Of a DNA stretch of 5,854 bases, positions 1-5,854 are shown in pieces. The translations under genes were made by a program, and so were the position numbers. A model generated the notes under the pieces. That model was not told the origin of the DNA, searched no databases, and saw only the letters and a list, made by a program, of their open reading frames with translations. Source of the stretch: an uncultured Thermomonas sp. (GTDB taxonomy: Bacteria; Pseudomonadota; Gammaproteobacteria; Xanthomonadales; Xanthomonadaceae); the NCBI GenBank assembly GCA_946480065.1, contig CAMLJA010000130.1, forward strand, positions 1 to 5,854, written 5' to 3'. Positions within the stretch are counted from its first letter, which is position 1; the number at the start of each line of letters is the position of its first letter.

Positions 1-298
1 TCGGCGCGCATCGAATGGGTCAGGTGCGCCACCGCCGGGGTCGGCATCGGCCCCATCAGCTGCACGTCCACCCCGGCGGCCACCAGCCCGGCCTCCAGCG
101 CGGCCTCGAACATGTAGTTCGAGATGCGGGTGTCCTTGCCGATCAGCACGACGGGCTTGCGCCATTCGCGCTCGCGCTGGCGGGCGTCGGCGGTGAGCGC
201 GTGGCCGTAGGCGTTGCCCAGGCGCAGCACGAAGTCGGCGGAGATCGGCCCCTCGCCGACCCGCCCGCGGATGCCGTCGGTCCCGAAGTAACGGCGGC

Positions 299-302
<4 letters not shown>
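1..302 (-). CDS. glmM: Phosphoglucosamine mutase, N-terminal 100 codons (runs off window)
   Basis: GlmM interconverts glucosamine-6-phosphate and glucosamine-1-phosphate in the cytoplasm, on the route to UDP-GlcNAc for peptidoglycan and LPS. I translated this frame from the sequence. It opens [18 protein letters not shown], with the family's FGTDGIRG block at residues 6-13, then GKDTRIS at 55-61, [10 protein letters not shown] at 63-72 and GPMPTPAV at 84-91. These match domain 1 of bacterial GlmM rather than the related PMM/PGM enzymes. The catalytic phosphoserine loop (SASHNP) would begin a few residues beyond the window, near residue 107, so it cannot be checked here. The start is GTG at 302-300, which shares bases with the accD stop (GTGA overlap). 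Only a short GAGG lies upstream, so translation probably depends on coupling to accD. The gene is cut by the window edge, not visibly broken. Confidence 0.95.
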
Positions 303-1186
<884 letters not shown>

Positions 1187-1260
1187 TCGGTTCGCTCACC
1201 GCGTTGGTCGGGCGGGATTGGCGGCGCGCCCGGCGGGCCGCGCAGCCACCGCAGTCTAGC
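1187..1260 (-). other. trpA-accD intergenic gap with GC hairpin
   Basis: This 74-base gap holds a strong GC inverted repeat at 1224-1243 (GCGC and GCCC arms, one bulged G, three-base loop on the minus strand). No T-run follows it, so it is not a canonical intrinsic terminator. A TAGACT hexamer (minus strand, 1258-1253) just after the trpA stop resembles a sigma-70 -10 box, but no convincing -35 lies 16-18 bases upstream. I infer that accD may be read from the trp transcript, possibly with partial attenuation or a weak local promoter. None of this is secure. Confidence 0.3.
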
Positions 1261-2088
1261 TCAGGCCGCCGCGGCCAGGCCGTCCAGGGCCTGCCGCAGC
1301 GGGCGCAGGAAATCGCCGGCGCGGCGGGCCGCGTCCTGCGCGTCGGCGCTGCCGTCGAGCGCCGACACCAGCGCGCTGCCCACCACCACGCCGTCGGCGT
1401 GGGCGGCCATCGCGGCGGCGCTGCCGGCGTCGCGGATGCCGAAGCCGGCGTACACCGGCAGCGTGGCGATCGTCCGCAGCGCCCGCAGGTGCTGGCCGGC
1501 ATCGCCCACGTCCAGCCGGTCGGCGCCGGTGACGCCGGCGAAGGTCACGTAGTACAGGTAGCCCTCGGACCCGGTGGCCAACCGCGCCAGCCGCGCCTGC
1601 GGCGTGGTCGGCGACGCCAGCGAGACCAGCACCAGGCCGTGGCGCGCGAAGGCGGCGCGGTACTCGTCGGCCTCCTCCGGCGGCAGGTCGACCAGCAGCA
1701 CGCCGTCCACGCCGGCGTCGGCCGCAGCCGCGGCGAACGCGGCGGCACCGCGGATCTCCACCGGGTTCAGGTAGCCCATCAGCACCACCGGGGTGGCCGC
1801 GTCGCCGGCGCGGAACGCGCGCACGCGGTCCAGCACCCAGGACAGCCCCGCGCCGCGTGCCAGCGCGCGCTCGGAGCTGCGCTGGATCACCGGGCCGTCG
1901 GCCATCGGATCCGAGAACGGCACGCCCAGCTCGATCACGTCCGCGCCGGCCTGCGCCAGCGCGTGCATGACCGGGACCGTGGCCTCCAGCGACGGATCGC
2001 CGGCGGTGACGAACGGCACCAGGGCCTTGCGGCCGGCCGCGCGCAGCGCGTCCAGGCGCGCCTGCAGCCGGGTCTGCCCCGCGGTCAT
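1261..2088 (-). CDS. trpA: Tryptophan synthase alpha subunit
   Basis: TrpA cleaves indole-3-glycerol phosphate to indole and glyceraldehyde-3-phosphate; indole passes through a tunnel to TrpB in the alpha2-beta2 complex. The product is 275 residues, a normal length for this TIM barrel. The signature ELGVPFSDPMADGP spans residues 53-66, giving the catalytic Glu53 and Asp64 (E. coli Glu49 and Asp60). Loop 6 is present as FAGVTGADR. The phosphate site is seen as GFGIRDA followed by VVVGSALV. The ATG at 2088-2086 overlaps the TGA of the upstream DUF3144 gene (ATGA), and I see no Shine-Dalgarno in the 20 bases before it. Expression therefore probably relies on ribosomes finishing the upstream gene. 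TrpA and TrpB work as a 1:1 complex, so the gene inserted between them is unusual; see the findings. Confidence 0.97.
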   Translation of the reverse strand: MTAGQTRLQARLDALRAAGRKALVPFVTAGDPSLEATVPVMHALAQAGADVIELGVPFSDPMADGPVIQRSSERALARGAGLSWVLDRVRAFRAGDAATPVVLMGYLNPVEIRGAAAFAAAAADAGVDGVLLVDLPPEEADEYRAAFARHGLVLVSLASPTTPQARLARLATGSEGYLYYVTFAGVTGADRLDVGDAGQHLRALRTIATLPVYAGFGIRDAGSAAAMAAHADGVVVGSALVSALDGSADAQDAARRAGDFLRPLRQALDGLAAAA

Positions 2089-2552
2089 TCGTTGGACGCG
2101 GCCGGCGGCACGGCGCCCGAGGACGCCACGTAGTCGGCGGCCGGGGTCTGCTGCTTGAGGCGGCCGATCTGCACGCCGGCGGCGCGGTAGTCCTCGGCCA
2201 GCTCCGAATCGCCGACGTCGATGCCGCGCTCCTCGCCCAGGCCATCCAGGTGCTCGTTCAGCATCCGGCGGTACATGGTGGTCATGTAGTCGAGGAAGTT
2301 CTTGCGCTCCTCGGCGGCCTGGATCGGCTTCACGCTGACCAGGTAGACGTGCGCGTTGAAGCGGGCCGCCGCGAACAGGGTGGCCAGGCTGGCGCGCTTG
2401 GGGCCGAACTTGCGGGTCTGTTCCTCGGTGACGCGCAGGTACTCGTTGACCGCCTCGTAGAAGGCGGGGTCGAGCTGGACGCCCTGCGCGGAGGCGTCCT
2501 GGGCGTTGGCGTCCTGCCCGTTCGCGGGCTGGGCCTGGGTTTCGTCGGCCAT
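2085..2552 (-). CDS. DUF3144-family protein of unknown function, between trpB and trpA
   Basis: A 155-residue soluble protein with no signal peptide or membrane segment. The middle part, about residues 29-105, looks like the DUF3144 family: a FYEAVNEYL start, then ATLFAAARFNAHVYL at 57-71 and YMTTMYRRMLNEHLDGL at 89-105. I recognise this pattern from memory of the family and did not search. Residues 5-25 are polar, Ala/Gln-rich and contain a five-residue tandem repeat (QDANA/QDASA), probably disordered. The last 30 or so residues are also low in order (QQTPAADY, AVPPAASNE). The ATG at 2552 is supported by AGGAG at 2561-2565, 8 nt upstream, the best ribosome site in the window. The stop overlaps the trpA start by 4 nt. 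No enzymatic motif is visible. Position suggests a tie to tryptophan synthase expression or assembly, but that is inference only. Confidence 0.85.
   Translation of the reverse strand: MADETQAQPANGQDANAQDASAQGVQLDPAFYEAVNEYLRVTEEQTRKFGPKRASLATLFAAARFNAHVYLVSVKPIQAAEERKNFLDYMTTMYRRMLNEHLDGLGEERGIDVGDSELAEDYRAAGVQIGRLKQQTPAADYVASSGAVPPAASNE
2493..2516 (-). repeat. Short in-frame tandem repeat, 15-nt period
   Basis: The 9-mer GGCGTCCTG occurs at 2493-2501 and again at 2508-2516 on the plus strand. On the coding strand this is a 15-nt period that encodes the QDANA and QDASA units in the N-terminal tail of the DUF3144 protein. The period is a multiple of three, so copy-number change would keep the frame. 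Confidence 0.5.
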
Positions 2553-2560
2553 GGCCGTGA

Positions 2561-2565
2561 CTCCT
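2561..2565 (-). promoter_or_regulatory. Ribosome binding site of DUF3144 gene
   Basis: AGGAG on the minus strand, 8 nt before the ATG at 2552. It fixes the start and is stronger than the ribosome sites of truA, trpF, trpA or glmM. This suggests independent, efficient initiation here, with trpA then fed by coupling. Confidence 0.7.
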
Positions 2566-2585
2566 GGATCGTGGGTAAGCCGGCC

Positions 2586-2614
2586 ATTGTCGCCCAGAAG
2601 GCGCCTGCGGCCAA
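2586..2614 (-). promoter_or_regulatory. Candidate sigma-70 promoter before DUF3144-trpA
   Basis: On the minus strand TTGGCC (2614-2609) and GACAAT (2591-2586) are separated by exactly 17 bases. Each matches four of six consensus positions (TTGACA, TATAAT). Predicted initiation near 2579 would leave a 27-nt leader containing the AGGAG site. The match is moderate, but AT-containing hexamers at ideal spacing are scarce in this GC-rich sequence. It was found by eye and has no experimental support. Confidence 0.33.
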
Positions 2615-2637
2615 CTCCGGGTCTGCGCCGCCCCGGC

Positions 2638-3876
<1,239 letters not shown>

Positions 3877-3883
3877 GCAGGTG

Positions 3884-3887
3884 CTCC
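3884..3887 (-). promoter_or_regulatory. Ribosome binding site of trpB
   Basis: GGAG on the minus strand, 7 nt before the trpB ATG at 3876. It lies 9 bases downstream of a perfect 7-bp hairpin (3897-3915), close enough for that structure to influence ribosome access. Confidence 0.6.
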
Positions 3888-3896
3888 GGAAGCGGG

Positions 3897-3915
3897 CGCA
3901 GCCGATCGGGCTGCG
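3897..3915 (-). promoter_or_regulatory. Perfect hairpin just upstream of trpB
   Basis: On the minus strand CGCAGCC, a five-base loop CGATC, then GGCTGCG: a perfect 7-bp stem ending about 20 nt before the trpB start. No T-run follows, so a standard intrinsic terminator is unlikely. A second, weaker hairpin (3913-3932; six pairs with a two-base bulge) shares three bases with it, so the two could not form fully together. It may be a regulator site, an RNA control element or chance. Confidence 0.4.
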
Positions 3916-3946
3916 AGAAGGCGGGTCTTCGCTGCGGAGGGGGGCG

Positions 3947-4030
3947 TCACCAGACCATGGCGGCCGGCACCCGGCGCCAGCGGCGCAGGGAACGGCCGAA
4001 CGGAGCGGGTTTGCGGCGCGGGGCGGTCAT
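3947..4030 (-). other. Possible 27-residue leader ORF in trpF-trpB gap (doubtful)
   Basis: An ATG at 4030-4028 opens a 27-codon frame closing with TGA at 3949-3947. The product is basic (several Arg, one Lys) and contains two Trp codons, one mid-frame in RRWRR and one as the last codon before the stop (MVW). The distal part overlaps nested inverted repeats: CGGCCG arms at 3961-3966 and 3993-3998 around a GCGCC/GGCGC hairpin at 3974-3986. The arrangement resembles a trp leader peptide, but there is no clear ribosome site, the Trp codons are not adjacent and no T-run terminator follows. TGG codons are common by chance in this GC-rich sequence. A frame-matched GTG at 4060 could extend it. I list it so that the gap is described, not as a confident gene. 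Confidence 0.2.
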
Positions 4031-4064
4031 CGCCGCACAGGGTACACCCGCGCTGCGCACGCGT

Positions 4065-4763
4065 TCAGCGGCCACAGGCATGGCACTCCTTGAACTCGTC
4101 GTCCTCGCCAAGCTCCACGCAGTCGGCGCGGCGCACTTCCTCCACGAACCGCCGCATCAGCGCGCCGTCCTTGAAGCCGGGTTCCGCCTCGATCCCGCTG
4201 GACACGTCCACCCCCCACGGCGAGGCCCGGCGGACCGCGTGGAACACGTTCTCCGGGGTCAGGCCGCCGGCCAGCACGAACGGCTTGCTCATGTCGGGCG
4301 GGATCGCCGCCAGGTCCACCTGCTGCCCGCTGCCGCCCGGTTCGCCGGGCGCATGGCCGTCCAGCACGAAGCCCGCCGCGTGCGGATAGCGCGCGTGCAG
4401 CAGGCGGCCGCCCAGGCCCGCCTCGTCGCCGCGGGTGCCGATGCCCTTGAGGTAGGGCAGGCCGAAGCGGCGGCAGAAGGCATCGTCCTCGTCGCCGTGG
4501 AACTGCAGCAGGGTGGGACGGGCCTGCGCGATGGCGTCGCGCACCTCGTCCATGGCGTTGTTCATGAACAGCGCCACCACGTCCACCAGCGGCGCCAGCG
4601 CGTCGCGCAGCGCGCGCGCCTGCTGCGGCTCGATCCGGCGCGGGCTTTGCCGGGCGAACACCAGGCCGATGGCGTCCACGCCCAGCTCGCCCGCCAGGCG
4701 CACGTCGCCGGCGCGGGTCAGGCCGCAGAACTTGATCCGGGTGCGGAACAGCGTGCGCTGCAT
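4065..4763 (-). CDS. trpF: Phosphoribosylanthranilate isomerase
   Basis: TrpF carries out the Amadori rearrangement of N-(5-phosphoribosyl)anthranilate to CdRP, the third step of tryptophan synthesis. It is a single-domain TIM barrel, here 232 residues and not fused to TrpC. Key blocks are in order: IKFCGLTR at 10-17 with the general-base Cys13; LLQFHGDED at 85-93; [15 protein letters not shown] at 132-146 with the general-acid Asp135; [12 protein letters not shown] at 162-173; and GVDVSSGIE at 184-192, the phosphate-binding end. The ATG at 4763 lies 10 nt after the truA stop; only a weak GAG-containing ribosome site precedes it, so coupling to truA is likely. The C-terminus runs on past the usual VEEVRRAD ending with an acidic stretch and KECHACGR, which has a C-x-x-C pair (C227, C230). 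This tail is not needed for catalysis in known relatives. Confidence 0.97.
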   Translation of the reverse strand: MQRTLFRTRIKFCGLTRAGDVRLAGELGVDAIGLVFARQSPRRIEPQQARALRDALAPLVDVVALFMNNAMDEVRDAIAQARPTLLQFHGDEDDAFCRRFGLPYLKGIGTRGDEAGLGGRLLHARYPHAAGFVLDGHAPGEPGGSGQQVDLAAIPPDMSKPFVLAGGLTPENVFHAVRRASPWGVDVSSGIEAEPGFKDGALMRRFVEEVRRADCVELGEDDEFKECHACGR

Positions 4764-4773
4764 GGGGTGGCTC

Positions 4774-5565
4774 TCAGTCGTCGCCGCAGACGTCCCGCGG
4801 CAGGCCCCATTTTCGCGGATAACGGGGGCCGATGAACAGCAGTCCGCGCGCCGGCGCGGTGGGGCCGGCCACGGTGCGGTCGCGGCCGGCCAGCAGGGCG
4901 CCGATCCAGCCCGGCGGCCGCTCGCCCCGCCCCACCACCAGCAGCGAACCCACGATGTTGCGGACCATGTGGTGGAGGAAGGCGTTGGCCTGCACCTCCA
5001 CCGCCACCTCGTCGCCGTCCCGGCGCACCGCGATCGCCTGCAGCTCGCGCCGGGCGTGGCTCGCCTGGCACTGCACGCTGCGGAAGGCGGAGAAATCCTG
5101 TTCCCCTACCAGCGCCTGCGCCGCGGCGTGCATGGCCGCGGCATCCAGCGGCATCCGCTCCCAGCCCAGGTACTGGCGGTCCAGCCCGGGCCGGGCGCCG
5201 CGGTTGAGGATCCGGTAGCGGTAGCGGCGCGCGCGCGCCGAGAAGCGGGCGCTGAAATCGTCCGCGACCGGAACGCACCATCTCACCGCCATCGCCGGCG
5301 GCAGGTTGGCGGTGGCGCCCAGCACCCAGGCGCGCGGGTCGCGCACCGCGTCGGTGTCGAAATGCACCACCTGGCACCGCGCGTGCACGCCGGCGTCGGT
5401 GCGGCCGGCGCAGACGGTGTCGATGCGCGCGTCCGCCACCTTCGACAGCGCCGTTTCCAGCGCGGTCTGCAGGCTGCCGTCGGGCGCGTCGGCCCCGGCC
5501 GCGCTCAGGCGCTGCCAGCCGGAGAACCCGCCGCCGTCGTATTCGACCCCCAGCGCGAAGCGCAT
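4774..5565 (-). CDS. truA: tRNA pseudouridine(38-40) synthase
   Basis: TruA isomerises uridines 38, 39 and 40 in the anticodon stem-loop of many tRNAs to pseudouridine, which helps reading-frame maintenance. The 263-residue length is normal. The N-terminus reads [12 protein letters not shown] (residues 7-18), the family's first motif. The catalytic aspartate is Asp57 in AGRTDAGVH (residues 53-61). ARRYRYRI supplies the conserved active-site tyrosine region, DFSAFR follows, and [13 protein letters not shown] marks the second half of the duplicated fold. The ATG at 5565 begins right at the conserved N-terminus; the ribosome site is weak (AAGCGGG), consistent with coupling to the upstream fimV-like gene 16 nt away. 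trpF follows after 10 nt. fimV-truA-trpF order is shared by several gammaproteobacteria, including Pseudomonas. In E. coli, loss of TruA (HisT) disturbs attenuation of amino-acid operons; a link to trp control here is speculation. Confidence 0.97.
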   Translation of the reverse strand: MRFALGVEYDGGGFSGWQRLSAAGADAPDGSLQTALETALSKVADARIDTVCAGRTDAGVHARCQVVHFDTDAVRDPRAWVLGATANLPPAMAVRWCVPVADDFSARFSARARRYRYRILNRGARPGLDRQYLGWERMPLDAAAMHAAAQALVGEQDFSAFRSVQCQASHARRELQAIAVRRDGDEVAVEVQANAFLHHMVRNIVGSLLVVGRGERPPGWIGALLAGRDRTVAGPTAPARGLLFIGPRYPRKWGLPRDVCGDD

Positions 5566-5581
5566 CCCGCTTGCCGGCGCC

Positions 5582-5854
5582 TCAGCCCAGCTCGCGCAGC
5601 ATGCGGGCGGCGTCCTCGCGGGCGGCGGGATCGGCGTCGTCCAGCAGTTCGCGCAGCAGCTGGCGGGCGGAATGGTCGTCGCCGATGTCCTGGAAGGCGC
5701 GCGCCAGCTTCAGCCGGTGGGCGGCGCTGGCCGGGGCGGCGTCGGCGGCGGGGACGAAGCGCGGCACCTCCGGCACCGCCGGCGGCGGCTCGGGCGCCCG
5801 GCGGGCGCGGCCGTCGTGCCAGGCCGGCGCCGGGGTGTCCGTGGCGGCGTCCAC
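5582..5854 (-). CDS. fimV: FimV-type pilus assembly/polar hub protein, C-terminal 90 residues (runs off window)
   Basis: The frame is open to the window edge, so only the C-terminus is seen; the GTG at 5854 is most likely an internal valine. The last 48 or so residues read as a helical TPR-like unit: [20 protein letters not shown], then [20 protein letters not shown] and a closing LRELG. This closely matches the conserved C-terminal domain of FimV (pattern LDLARAYxxMGDxxGARxxLxEVLxEG). Before it is a Pro/Ala-rich linker, as expected for FimV. FimV is an inner-membrane protein with a periplasmic LysM part and a cytoplasmic C-terminus; in Pseudomonas it supports type IV pili, twitching and polar localisation. 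Its position directly upstream of truA supports the call, since fimV-truA adjacency is common in gammaproteobacteria. The N-terminal domains cannot be checked here. Confidence 0.85.
   Translation of the reverse strand: MDAATDTPAPAWHDGRARRAPEPPPAVPEVPRFVPAADAAPASAAHRLKLARAFQDIGDDHSARQLLRELLDDADPAAREDAARMLRELG

Larger units (their letters stand above)
3877..4064 (-). other. trpF-trpB intergenic region (188 bases)
   Basis: This is the longest stretch without a secure gene. It holds, in transcription order: an interrupted dyad at 4057-4034 centred on GGGT-GT-ACCC; the doubtful leader ORF; nested GC inverted repeats at 3998-3961; a bulged hairpin at 3932-3913; a perfect hairpin at 3915-3897; and the trpB ribosome site. 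I found no convincing -35/-10 pair on either strand and no divergent regulator gene. The loose spacing compared with neighbouring junctions suggests a control point, but the mechanism cannot be read from the sequence. Confidence 0.45.

Noticed and set aside
2617..2636. Inverted repeat CCGGG/CCCGG after the trpB stop as a terminator
   Set aside because: Only five pairs with a ten-base loop and no T-run; too weak to call a terminator.

Overview
The window comes from a strongly GC-rich gammaproteobacterium. The protein sequences and gene order (fimV-truA-trpF-trpB-trpA-accD) point to the Xanthomonadaceae/Lysobacteraceae (Lysobacter, Luteimonas or Xanthomonas type). This placement is an inference from remembered family sequences, not a database result. 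All genes run on the minus strand, so the biological order is from high to low coordinates. Nothing suggests mobile DNA, phage, CRISPR, tRNA or rRNA.

In transcription order the window holds: the C-terminal end of a FimV-type pilus/polar hub protein (5854-5582, cut by the window edge); truA, tRNA pseudouridine synthase (5565-4774); trpF, phosphoribosylanthranilate isomerase (4763-4065); a 188-base gap with dyads and a possible small leader ORF (4064-3877); trpB, tryptophan synthase beta (3876-2638); an 85-base gap with a plausible promoter; a DUF3144-type protein of unknown function (2552-2085); trpA, tryptophan synthase alpha (2088-1261); a 74-base gap; accD, acetyl-CoA carboxylase beta (1186-299); and the first 100 codons of glmM, phosphoglucosamine mutase (302-1, cut by the window edge).

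TrpF, TrpB and TrpA carry out the late steps of tryptophan synthesis. TrpF isomerises phosphoribosylanthranilate; InGP synthase (TrpC) is not in the window; TrpA and TrpB form the indole-channelling synthase. The flanking genes serve tRNA modification, malonyl-CoA supply and amino-sugar/cell-wall precursor supply, so the block mixes tryptophan and housekeeping functions. Junctions are tight: 16 nt fimV-truA, 10 nt truA-trpF, a 4-nt ATGA overlap DUF3144-trpA and a 4-nt GTGA overlap accD-glmM.

Most of the window is ordinary, well-conserved core metabolism. The points worth a second look are the DUF3144 gene placed between trpB and trpA and overlapping trpA, a promoter-like sequence just before that gene, and the structured trpF-trpB gap with a tryptophan-containing mini-ORF. 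I see no clear evidence of a wholly new system.
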